From Actinotignum schaalii (GTDB taxonomy: Bacteria; Actinomycetota; Actinomycetes; Actinomycetales; Actinomycetaceae): DNA of 5,663 bases. Under the pieces are notes generated by a model. It searched no databases, had not been told where the DNA came from, and was given only the letters and a program-made list of their open reading frames with translations. The stretch is from assembly GCA_946222725.1 (NCBI GenBank), contig CAMIHT010000112.1, positions 1 through 5,663 of the forward strand, given 5' to 3'. This document shows positions 1 to 5,640 of this stretch, piece by piece (the first letter of the stretch is position 1; the number at the start of each line of letters is the position of its first letter). The translations under genes and the position numbers were made by a program.

Positions 1-388
1 GGCCCTCGCCGCGGGGGTATTGCTGGACGGCGGCGGAGATGTAGCCTGGGCCAGCCCGGTTGCTCCGGCCGCCCGCACCGCGGGAAGTTTCGGGCCCGGA
101 CCGGCCCGATTGGCTCTCGCCGGGCGCGGCCACGCGGAGATCACCCCGGTGGGGGCCGATGGTGTGGACCTCGACCCCGTGAACACCCAAGTTTCGGGAT
201 ATACCACGGTGGAACTACCCGAAGCTGCTCGCGGCTACCGCATCGAGGCAGAAAACCCGGTGAGTGCCGCCGCACTTGTTCGTGCCCCGAACGGGGAAGC
301 TGGCGGGGCGAGTGGAATTGATTGGGTGAGCGCGGTTGCCGACCAGCGCGAGGCGCTCTCTGCCCGTGTCGCGGTGCGCCAAAACTAA
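1..388 (+). CDS. DUF5719-like envelope protein, C-terminal part (5' end outside window)
   Basis: The frame is open from the first base (first whole codon at 2) to a TAA at 386-388, giving about 128 residues, so this is the C-terminal end of a longer gene. A TTG at 20 could be read as a start, but the frame stays open upstream with similar composition, so a truncated gene is more likely. The sequence is rich in Ala, Gly, Pro and Val, has no cysteine, and looks like beta-strand-rich extracytoplasmic protein, with a DVAW motif near the start and a GIDWVSAV stretch near the end. This style and the position just before an Rv3259-like gene and a DUF3499 gene match the DUF5719 proteins of Actinomycetales, which usually follow a large membrane glycosyltransferase. 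The family assignment is by recall of style and context, not by a clear motif. Function is unknown; a role in the cell envelope is inferred. Confidence 0.6.
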   Translation, partial: ALAAGVLLDGGGDVAWASPVAPAARTAGSFGPGPARLALAGRGHAEITPVGADGVDLDPVNTQVSGYTTVELPEAARGYRIEAENPVSAAALVRAPNGEAGGASGIDWVSAVADQREALSARVAVRQN

Positions 389-403
389 AACCGTGTTACC
401 ACG
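381..403 (-). terminator. Weak candidate intrinsic terminator for the minus-strand gene
   Basis: Read on the minus strand, CGTG-GTAA-CACG (403 to 392) forms a 4-bp stem with a GNRA-type loop, followed by G and then TTTTAGTTTT (390 to 381). It lies about 60 nt past the minus-strand stop codon. The stem is short, so this is only a candidate. The U-rich part overlaps the end of the DUF5719-like gene. Confidence 0.3.
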
Positions 404-406
404 CAC

Positions 407-431
407 GTGCGGCGCGCATAAACGCGCGCAC
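407..431. repeat. GC-rich inverted repeat (hairpin) in the convergent intergenic region
   Basis: GTGCGGCGCG (407-416) pairs with CGCGCGCAC (423-431) across a six-base loop, CATAAA, with one bulged G. No T-tract follows directly on either strand. It could slow RNA polymerase or block transcripts running in from either convergent gene, but it is not a canonical intrinsic terminator. Confidence 0.5.
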
Positions 432-435
432 GCGG

Positions 436-449
436 GCCGCAGCTGCGGC
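436..449. repeat. Perfect 14-bp palindrome GCCGCAGCTGCGGC
   Basis: The sequence is exactly self-complementary and sits 4 nt after the preceding hairpin, in the gap between the two converging genes. It can fold as a 5-bp stem with an AGCT loop on either transcript. It may be part of a bidirectional termination zone or a protein-binding site. Nothing in the sequence decides between these. Confidence 0.5.
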
Positions 450-464
450 GTCGTGCCAGAAAAA

Positions 465-902
465 CTAAAAACCGCGCCGCAAAAAATCGATGTCCTCGGG
501 GTGGCGGGAAATCGCCGCCGCGAGCTGTTCGGTGACGATATCGTGAATCACAATACGCGGGAAAGGGCTGGCCATCGCGGTACGCATCATTGGCATCCGG
601 TAAAACAGCAACCGGGCCCGTACCGCGCCGCCGCGCTCGAAAGGCAGCAGGCGCGCGAGCGGCACGCCGTCCTCCCAGGGGGAGGGATCGGAGGCCGGAA
701 CATCCATGACCGCGAAATCAAGATCGCGCATTTCTTCCCCGAAATGGGCGCGGTAAGTCGCTAGTTCGGAGGCGATAATATCGTCGAATTTATCTGCCCG
801 GGTGCGCCAGGCCGGCAGGGTGTAGGGGAGCACCGGTCCTTGAATTCCCCGTCCGTGCCGATCACGGCGGCGGGGGCGAGGCGCGGAAGGAAAAGTGTCC
901 AT
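465..902 (-). CDS. Rv3259-like zincin-family protein with degenerate HExxH motif
   Basis: This 145-residue protein starts at ATG (902-900) and ends at TAG (467-465). The N-terminus is Arg/Pro-rich with RRRDRHGRG at about residues 12-20, then GPVLPYTLP and RTRADKFDDII. This block is typical of the actinobacterial Rv3259 group within the metallopeptidase (Zincin_1, PF06262) family. The middle carries the family's LDFAVMDVP segment (about 61-69). Where zinc-binding members have HExxH, this protein has H120-D-I-V-T124, so the catalytic Glu and second His are missing. It ends HPEDIDFL, matching the end of the family fold. Peptidase activity is therefore doubtful, and a structural or binding role is more plausible. 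No signal peptide or membrane segment is visible, so it is probably cytoplasmic. It is divergent from the DUF3499 gene, as in other actinobacteria. No ribosome binding site precedes the ATG. The family call is fairly sure; the biological role is unknown. Confidence 0.8.
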   Translation of the reverse strand: MDTFPSAPRPRRRDRHGRGIQGPVLPYTLPAWRTRADKFDDIIASELATYRAHFGEEMRDLDFAVMDVPASDPSPWEDGVPLARLLPFERGGAVRARLLFYRMPMMRTAMASPFPRIVIHDIVTEQLAAAISRHPEDIDFLRRGF

Positions 903-908
903 ACCCCA

Positions 909-914
909 AGGTTA
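909..914 (-). promoter_or_regulatory. Candidate -10 box for the minus-strand metallopeptidase-like gene (leaderless)
   Basis: On the minus strand TAACCT (914 to 909) is followed by 6 nt and then the ATG at 902. This places the expected transcription start on or beside the A of the start codon. There is no purine-rich Shine-Dalgarno sequence between them. A poor -35 (TTAGAC, 15 nt upstream) lies over the opposite promoter. Leaderless transcripts are common in actinobacteria. Confidence 0.5.
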
Positions 915-922
915 CACGGGCG

Positions 923-931
923 TGCTAACGT
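923..931 (+). promoter_or_regulatory. Candidate extended -10 for the DUF3499 gene (leaderless)
   Basis: TGC-TAACGT reads as an extended -10 element (TGn plus hexamer). Its last base is 7 nt before the first base of the GTG start at 939, so the transcript would begin at or next to the start codon. The only purine run, AAGG (934-937), is 1 nt from the GTG and too close to act as a Shine-Dalgarno site. No good -35 is seen, which fits an extended -10 promoter. Confidence 0.55.
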
Positions 932-938
932 CTAAGGC

Positions 939-1328
939 GTGAGTCCGTTGAGAAAGTGTTCCCGCACCACGTGCCAGCAGCCGGCTGTTGCCACGTTGAC
1001 CTACCAGTACGCGGAAGCAACCGCCGTGATCGGGCCGCTCTCACCGGTGGCTTCCCCGGGCACCTTTGACCTGTGCGAAGCACACGCGGAATCGGTCACC
1101 GTCCCGCGCGGTTGGCAGATGATCCGCCTGCGCACCGAATTTGAGCCGGCACCGCCCTCGGATACCGATCTCATGGCGCTCGCGGATGCCATCCGCGAAA
1201 CCGCCACCCGCCAGCCACCCGAACCTGCCCGCGCTACCCGGAAGGTGAGCCGCCCCTCCGATGTGGCGGTGCGTCCGCGCCTGAGCGTGGTACGCGGTGA
1301 GGAACCGGAAACGCCGGAAGATAACTAG
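939..1328 (+). CDS. DUF3499 family protein, putative zinc-binding
   Basis: This 129-residue protein starts at GTG (939) and ends at TAG (1326-1328). The first 60 residues are the conserved DUF3499 core: RKCSRTTC near the N-terminus, the VATLTYQYAEATAVIGPL strand region, an FDLCEAHAE segment and then PRGW. C7-x4-C12 and C46-x2-H49 make a CC...CH set that resembles a small zinc-ribbon or treble-clef site; zinc binding is inferred from this spacing. The second half is hydrophilic, rich in Pro, Arg and Glu, and probably disordered. The mycobacterial homologue is Rv3258c, which also lies next to Rv3259. Function is unknown in the family. The start is fixed by the conserved N-terminus and by the -10 box 7 nt upstream. 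The gene reads toward mtrA with a 39-nt gap, so read-through into the mtrAB operon is possible. Confidence 0.88.
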   Translation: MSPLRKCSRTTCQQPAVATLTYQYAEATAVIGPLSPVASPGTFDLCEAHAESVTVPRGWQMIRLRTEFEPAPPSDTDLMALADAIRETATRQPPEPARATRKVSRPSDVAVRPRLSVVRGEEPETPEDN

Positions 1329-1334
1329 AGGTCT

Positions 1335-1352
1335 GCACGATTGGCACGAACG
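1335..1352 (+). repeat. 9-bp tandem direct repeat upstream of mtrA, possible operator
   Basis: GCACGATTG (1335-1343) is followed at once by GCACGAACG (1344-1352), with seven of nine bases identical. It covers the expected -35 and spacer region of the mtrA promoter. OmpR-type regulators bind tandem direct repeats, and MtrA in mycobacteria has been reported to bind paired 9-bp motifs, so autoregulation is possible. The bases do not match the GTCAC-type core I recall, so the binding protein is unknown. Confidence 0.3.
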
Positions 1353-1361
1353 TGAGAAAAT
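1353..1361 (+). promoter_or_regulatory. Candidate extended -10 for mtrA (leaderless)
   Basis: TGA-GAAAAT resembles an extended -10, with the hexamer at 1356-1361. The mtrA ATG at 1368 begins 7 nt after it, so a transcript would start at the start codon. No GGAG-like ribosome binding site lies before the ATG, which supports a leaderless message. The hexamer is a weak match (GAAAAT against TATAAT) and no convincing -35 is seen. Confidence 0.4.
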
Positions 1362-1367
1362 GGCGCT

Positions 1368-2051
1368 ATGACTATGCGCGTTCTTGTGGTCGATGACGAT
1401 CCCGGTATCTCTGAAATGGTGGCGATCCTGCTGGAATCGGAAGGATACGCCGTGACGGTGTGTGCCACCGGCACCAATGCTCTGCCTATTTTCCGGGCGG
1501 AAACACCGGATATTGTGCTCTTGGATGTCATGCTGCCCGGAATGAGCGGAGTAGAGGTGGCCCGCCAGCTGCGTGAAGAAAGCGATGTCCCCATCATCAT
1601 GATGAGTGCACTTACCGATTCGGTGGACGTGGTGGCCGGCCTGGAAGCCGGGGCGGATGATTACGTCACCAAGCCTTTTGAGAACTCGGTGCTCCTCGCC
1701 CGTATTAAGGCGCGACTGCGGCGCACCGAACCGGAAGTGGAAACGCTGCGGGTTGCCGATCTGGTGATCGACCCGCGCGCCCACCAGGTCACGCGTAACG
1801 GGGAAGATCTTCACCTGACCCCCCTCGAATTTGAGCTGCTCACCACCCTAGCGCGTAAGCCCTACCAGGTATTCTCCCGCGAAGAACTCCTCGAGCAGGT
1901 ATGGGGCTACCGCCACGATTCCACCGATACCCGCCTCGTTAACGTGCATATTCAGCGCCTGCGCTCCAAGGTGGAAAAGGACCCGGATAATCCCGAGGTG
2001 GTTATTACCGTGCGCGGGGTGGGCTACCGGGCGGGGGCAACCCAGGAGTGA
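1368..2051 (+). CDS. mtrA: Response regulator MtrA (OmpR/PhoB type)
   Basis: The protein has 227 residues, against 228 for mycobacterial MtrA. The receiver domain spans about 1-119: acidic pocket D9-D10, phospho-acceptor D53 in LLDVMLPGMSG, S80 as the switch Ser/Thr, Y99 as the switch aromatic and K102 in TKPF. A short linker leads to a winged-helix DNA-binding domain at about 127-223, with LTPLEFELL, the VWGYR motif, recognition-helix region DTRLVNVHIQRLRSKVEKD and the terminal VRGVGYRAG hairpin. These last motifs are nearly those of mycobacterial MtrA and make the assignment firm. When phosphorylated by MtrB it binds target promoters; in actinobacteria these concern cell-wall hydrolases, division and osmotic response, and in mycobacteria also oriC. 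ATG 1368 is preferred over ATG 1374 because it lies at the expected start of a leaderless transcript. Its stop overlaps the mtrB start by 4 nt, implying translational coupling. Confidence 0.97.
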   Translation: MTMRVLVVDDDPGISEMVAILLESEGYAVTVCATGTNALPIFRAETPDIVLLDVMLPGMSGVEVARQLREESDVPIIMMSALTDSVDVVAGLEAGADDYVTKPFENSVLLARIKARLRRTEPEVETLRVADLVIDPRAHQVTRNGEDLHLTPLEFELLTTLARKPYQVFSREELLEQVWGYRHDSTDTRLVNVHIQRLRSKVEKDPDNPEVVITVRGVGYRAGATQE

Positions 2052-3922
2052 GTCAATTTTCGCGGCGCGGCTATATTCATCGCAGCCTCGGGAGCATGGG
2101 GCGCGGCGCGCTCACCTCATTTTCGCAATCCTGGCGCACCTCTCTCAACGCGCGAGTGGTTTCCGCGATTGTGGCTATCGGGGTGCTCACGAGTATCGTG
2201 ACCGCGGTTATTGTTGCTAACCAAACGCGTTCGCAACTTTATGACCGCGCCGTCAGCGCTGCCACCGAGCAATTCTACGGTGCCCGCTCCCAAGCTCAAT
2301 ATGTTTTTGACTCAGCCAATGCCCAAACCTCCGGCGCGGTTCAGGAAATCGCGAACGCGCAGGTGCGCTCCCAATTTGAGCCGATCCGCGGGGTGGTGGG
2401 CACGGCCCTCATCCGCTCCCCGGGGCAGAATACCGGTAATTACCTGGTAGCTGATGTGGGGGCACCCACTCCCGCAACCGTCATGGATGTGCTTACCCCC
2501 GAATTGCGGGAGGCCGTGCAAGAATCTTCCAGCCCGCAATGGCAGGCGGTGGCTATTGCCAAGGGGGAGGAGGCCACCCTCCCCGGAATTCTTATCGGTG
2601 CCACCGTGCGCCTTCCCAATGCTGGAATGTATGAGTTTTATACGCTCTATTCTCTGGAAAACGAAGAGGTGACGGTGGCGCAGGTATCCAGGGTGCTTAT
2701 GCTCGCCACTGTCGCGCTTCTTACCATCGTGGCGGTGGCCACCGGTGTACTCGTTAATGTGGTCTTGAAGCCGGTGCGAGCCGCGGCGGAAAACGCCCGC
2801 CAGCTGGCCGGGGGCGCTTTTGATGTGCGGATGGATGATCGCGGGGAAGACGAACTGGCACAGCTCGGCTCCGCTTTCAACCAGATGGCAGAATCCCTCC
2901 AGGATCAATTCACCCGCCTCGAACGGCTCTCCCAGGTGCAGCAGAATTTCGTATCCGCGGTGTCCCATGAATTGCGCACCCCGGTTACCACCATCCGGAT
3001 GGCCGGTCAGCTCATCTACGATAAGCGTTCCGAACTTCCCTCCAGCCTGCGCCGCTCGGCCGAACTCCAGCATTCCCAACTTATTTCCCTGGACACCATG
3101 CTCTCCGATCTCTTGGAGATTTCCCGTTTTGATGCGGGTTCGATGGTGCTGGAAACCAGCAAAATCGACGTCGTAGAAATTGCTCGGCGTGTCATTATCT
3201 CTCAGGCGCCTCTTATTGACGCGAACGGGGTTCGCGTCACTCTTTCCGCGCGCGGGGAAACGGTAGCGAGCGTGGATTCACGCCGTATCGAACGCATCGT
3301 GCGCAACCTGGTGGTCAACGCGGTGGAACATGCCGAAGGAGGTCCCGTCAAAGTGCGGGTGGTCGGTTCGGATACCGCGGTGGCAGTGGAAGTATCCGAC
3401 CGCGGTATCGGTCTGAGCCCCGAGCAGGCCTCTCACGTTTTTGATCGTTTCTGGCGCGCTGATACTTCCCGGGTGCGAAAATCTGGGGGAACCGGTCTGG
3501 GCCTGACCATCGCCCGCGAGGATGCCCTGCTCCACGAAGGTCGCCTGCAAGCCACCGGTGAATTGGGGGTGGGATCTACTTTCCTCCTCACCGTGCCCCG
3601 TACCCAGAAAGCGGCCTTCACCCCGCCGCTGCCCTTGCGGGTGGCAGCCGCGGAAGATTGGGACGACAGTGGGGATATTCCCATTGAGATCGTGCGCGCG
3701 GATACCACCGGGTCCCTGACCGCGGTGGGAACCACCGGCACGATTCCTGCGATCCGCGCAATAGCGGTAGCGCCCGCGGACGCAGGCACCGGGGCCGCCG
3801 CGGCGGCGTCGCCGAAACGTGAAGTTCCTGGCACCACAGTTTCCGGTACGACGACGCACACCCCGAGTGCGCCTACCGGGACAGCAGCGCCCACCGGTTC
3901 TGCGGGGAAGGAGGACGCATGA
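2048..3922 (+). CDS. mtrB: Sensor histidine kinase MtrB
   Basis: This 624-residue membrane kinase partners MtrA. Order: a basic cytoplasmic N-terminus (1-35), a first membrane helix (about 37-57), an extracytoplasmic sensor of about 155 residues, a second membrane helix (about 216-239), a HAMP domain (about 240-290) starting LKPVRA, then the HisKA domain with H307 in SHELRTP as the phosphorylated histidine. The ATPase domain follows, with the N box (N420 and N424 in RNLVVNAVEH), G1 box D451-R-G-I-G455, F box around FDRFW (465-469) and G2 box GGTGLGL (480-486). All catalytic motifs are intact. The fold ends near residue 517, and a tail of about 108 residues rich in Ala, Thr, Gly and Pro follows, making it longer than mycobacterial MtrB (567). 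The GTG start overlaps the mtrA stop (GTGA); AGGAG touches this start, too close for ideal spacing. ATG 2096 (residue 17) is an alternative with equally poor spacing. Either leaves all domains complete. Confidence 0.96.
   Translation: MSQFSRRGYIHRSLGSMGRGALTSFSQSWRTSLNARVVSAIVAIGVLTSIVTAVIVANQTRSQLYDRAVSAATEQFYGARSQAQYVFDSANAQTSGAVQEIANAQVRSQFEPIRGVVGTALIRSPGQNTGNYLVADVGAPTPATVMDVLTPELREAVQESSSPQWQAVAIAKGEEATLPGILIGATVRLPNAGMYEFYTLYSLENEEVTVAQVSRVLMLATVALLTIVAVATGVLVNVVLKPVRAAAENARQLAGGAFDVRMDDRGEDELAQLGSAFNQMAESLQDQFTRLERLSQVQQNFVSAVSHELRTPVTTIRMAGQLIYDKRSELPSSLRRSAELQHSQLISLDTMLSDLLEISRFDAGSMVLETSKIDVVEIARRVIISQAPLIDANGVRVTLSARGETVASVDSRRIERIVRNLVVNAVEHAEGGPVKVRVVGSDTAVAVEVSDRGIGLSPEQASHVFDRFWRADTSRVRKSGGTGLGLTIAREDALLHEGRLQATGELGVGSTFLLTVPRTQKAAFTPPLPLRVAAAEDWDDSGDIPIEIVRADTTGSLTAVGTTGTIPAIRAIAVAPADAGTGAAAAASPKREVPGTTVSGTTTHTPSAPTGTAAPTGSAGKEDA
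3908..3914 (+). promoter_or_regulatory. Strong ribosome binding site for lpqB
   Basis: AAGGAGG lies 4 nt before the lpqB ATG at 3919, inside the last codons of mtrB. It is the only strong Shine-Dalgarno sequence at a gene start in this window. It allows lpqB to be translated independently as well as by coupling to mtrB. Confidence 0.8.
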
Positions 3923-5640
3923 ACGCGCACGTGCTGAAGAAACCCGGGCTGGGGCGTGCCCTCGCGGTACTGCTCAGCGTGGTGATCCTAGCACTGGCCG
4001 GATGCGGGCGACTGCCGCGTTCAGGGCCGGTCAATGAGGCGAGCGTGCCACCCACCGAAGAAGCTGTTTTCGGCCTCACCCCGGCCGGCCCGGCTACCGG
4101 TGCTTCACCCGAAGAAGTGATCCGCGGTTTCCTGCTGGCCGGGAGCAGCGGTGCGGGCGATGATTACGCCACCGCCCGCCAATTCCTCACCAAGGAAGCC
4201 GGCCGCACCTGGAATCCGCGCTCCCAGGTGCGCGTGTACCCGAATTCCCAAAACATTTCCCCCACCCAACGCGAGGACGGCACCTATGTTATTTCGGTGA
4301 CCGCGCAGGGGACCGTGGATACCGGTGGGCGCTACACCGAGGCCTCCACGGACGCCATTCACTCCACCACTTTCAAACTGGATCGTAATGCCAGCGGTGA
4401 ATGGCGCATCGCGGAACTGGAAGATGGCATCATGATGACCGATAGCCTCTTCGCCTCTATGTACGTGCGTACCCCGCTCTATTTCATCGGTCCCGGCTCG
4501 GATACTATGGTCCCCGACCTGCGCTTCTACCCGCGGATGACCTTTATCTCCTCCACGATTGCCGGGCTGCTGGCCGGGCCGTCACCCTGGCTTGCCGATG
4601 CGGTGCACTCGGAAATTCCCACCACCTTGCGCATGGCCTCCAGTCCAAAACTGGAAAGCGGAGTGCTGACCCTGGATGTGACCGCGGAAATCTCCACCCT
4701 CAGCCGCGAATCCCAGGCGCGTGCCGTGCAGCAAATCCAGCGGTCCTTCACCGGCCAGAGCGTGGTGCCGGTGCATTCGGTGAATATTACGGTTTCGGGT
4801 GAGCCGCTGGATACCATCGCGATCGCGGATCTGCCTACCTACCCCTACGGGGCCTACGATCTCACCGTGCTGGAGAATAACCGGCCCTACAAGGTGGAAG
4901 AAGGTAAGACCCGCCCGGTGTTTGCCAGCGGGGTCTTCGACGATATTCACGTGGCGCGTATGGCCGGGAACTATTCCGACTCGGTGGCCTCCTACGCACT
5001 GCTCACCGCTCAGCGCGATGCCCTGGTGCGGGTGGGAAGCGATGGTTTCCAGCCCTTCACGATGGTCCGCGGGGAGCGCCTGGTGGAGCCCTCCTACGAC
5101 TACTGGGGCTGGGTGTGGACTTCCGAGGCCGATAACAAGGGCGTGGTCCTGGCCGCGGCTGATGACGGCCGGGTGCGTGAATTGACCGCGCCTTTCCTCA
5201 AGGGTGCGCGGATCCGGGAAGTGCGGGCTTCACGCGAGGGCGCGCGTCTGCTCATCGTGGCGCAGGTGGGGGATACCGTGCAGATGCTTATTGCTCCCAT
5301 CCAGCGCGATGCCCGCCACGAGCCGACGGCGCTCGGAGATCCGCTAGAAGTGGGGCAGCGGCTGGCGGATGTGAGCTCGGTGGCGTGGATTTCCAGTACC
5401 GATATCGCGGTGCTCGGGCGCGCCACCGCCGGCACCGATCCGCTGATTTTCGCGGTTCGGGTGGGCGGGCCCATGGAACGCCTCAACGTCACCCCCTACC
5501 CGGGCTCGGTGCGCCTGACCGCCGGGCGCGGGGAGCAATCGATCGTGGTCCTTACCGACCAGCAGGTTGTTGCTACTCGCGATGGCGGGGCGTGGCGCCC
5601 GGTCGCGACCGGCGTTACGGATATCGTGCTGCCGGGGTAG
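3919..5640 (+). CDS. lpqB: Lipoprotein LpqB, accessory protein of the MtrAB system
   Basis: The 573-residue product begins with a lipoprotein signal: basic HVLKK, a hydrophobic stretch (about 14-27) and the lipobox L26-A-G-C29, so C29 should be lipidated and the mature protein anchored outside the membrane. After an N-terminal domain (about 30-195) comes a GerMN-type domain (about 197-295, with AGLLAGPS and a VNITVSGE end), then the LpqB C-terminal region (about 325-573), expected to be a beta-propeller with repeated short strands such as TRDGGAWRPV near the end. Length agrees with mycobacterial LpqB (about 583). In mycobacteria LpqB was reported to bind the outer part of MtrB and influence MtrA phosphorylation, cell-wall integrity and division. 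ATG overlaps the mtrB TGA by 4 nt (ATGA), and the strong ribosome binding site confirms this start. The stop TAG is the first of three in a tandem repeat. Confidence 0.95.
   Translation: MNAHVLKKPGLGRALAVLLSVVILALAGCGRLPRSGPVNEASVPPTEEAVFGLTPAGPATGASPEEVIRGFLLAGSSGAGDDYATARQFLTKEAGRTWNPRSQVRVYPNSQNISPTQREDGTYVISVTAQGTVDTGGRYTEASTDAIHSTTFKLDRNASGEWRIAELEDGIMMTDSLFASMYVRTPLYFIGPGSDTMVPDLRFYPRMTFISSTIAGLLAGPSPWLADAVHSEIPTTLRMASSPKLESGVLTLDVTAEISTLSRESQARAVQQIQRSFTGQSVVPVHSVNITVSGEPLDTIAIADLPTYPYGAYDLTVLENNRPYKVEEGKTRPVFASGVFDDIHVARMAGNYSDSVASYALLTAQRDALVRVGSDGFQPFTMVRGERLVEPSYDYWGWVWTSEADNKGVVLAAADDGRVRELTAPFLKGARIREVRASREGARLLIVAQVGDTVQMLIAPIQRDARHEPTALGDPLEVGQRLADVSSVAWISSTDIAVLGRATAGTDPLIFAVRVGGPMERLNVTPYPGSVRLTAGRGEQSIVVLTDQQVVATRDGGAWRPVATGVTDIVLPG

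Noticed and set aside
20..388. TTG at 20 as a true start of a small complete gene
   Set aside because: The frame is open to the window edge with the same composition and there is no ribosome binding site before the TTG, so a truncated longer gene is the simpler reading.
407..449. Inverted repeats as a CRISPR fragment or plus-strand intrinsic terminator
   Set aside because: There is no repeated unit with spacers, and no T-run follows either stem on the plus strand.
336..764. 142-codon open frame on the plus strand across the convergent gap and antisense to the metallopeptidase-like gene
   Set aside because: It overlaps the end of the DUF5719-like gene and runs antisense to a gene with recognisable family motifs. 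Its translation is Arg/His-rich without any domain, as expected of a GC-rich shadow frame.
1374..1376. Second ATG as the mtrA start
   Set aside because: Possible, but the ATG at 1368 lies at the expected leaderless transcript start and there is no ribosome binding site to favour 1374.
1041..1814. 257-codon open frame on the minus strand over DUF3499 and mtrA
   Set aside because: It covers two clearly coding plus-strand genes and has His/Arg/Gly-rich composition with no motif; it is a by-product of GC-rich codon use.
2312..3079. 255-codon open frame on the minus strand inside mtrB
   Set aside because: It is fully antisense to the sensor, HAMP and HisKA regions of MtrB and has no family features of its own.
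3278..3930. Two overlapping minus-strand open frames opposite the mtrB ATPase domain and tail
   Set aside because: Arg/Gly- or Ala/Val-rich translations mirror the repetitive codons of the mtrB tail; no start signals or known motifs.
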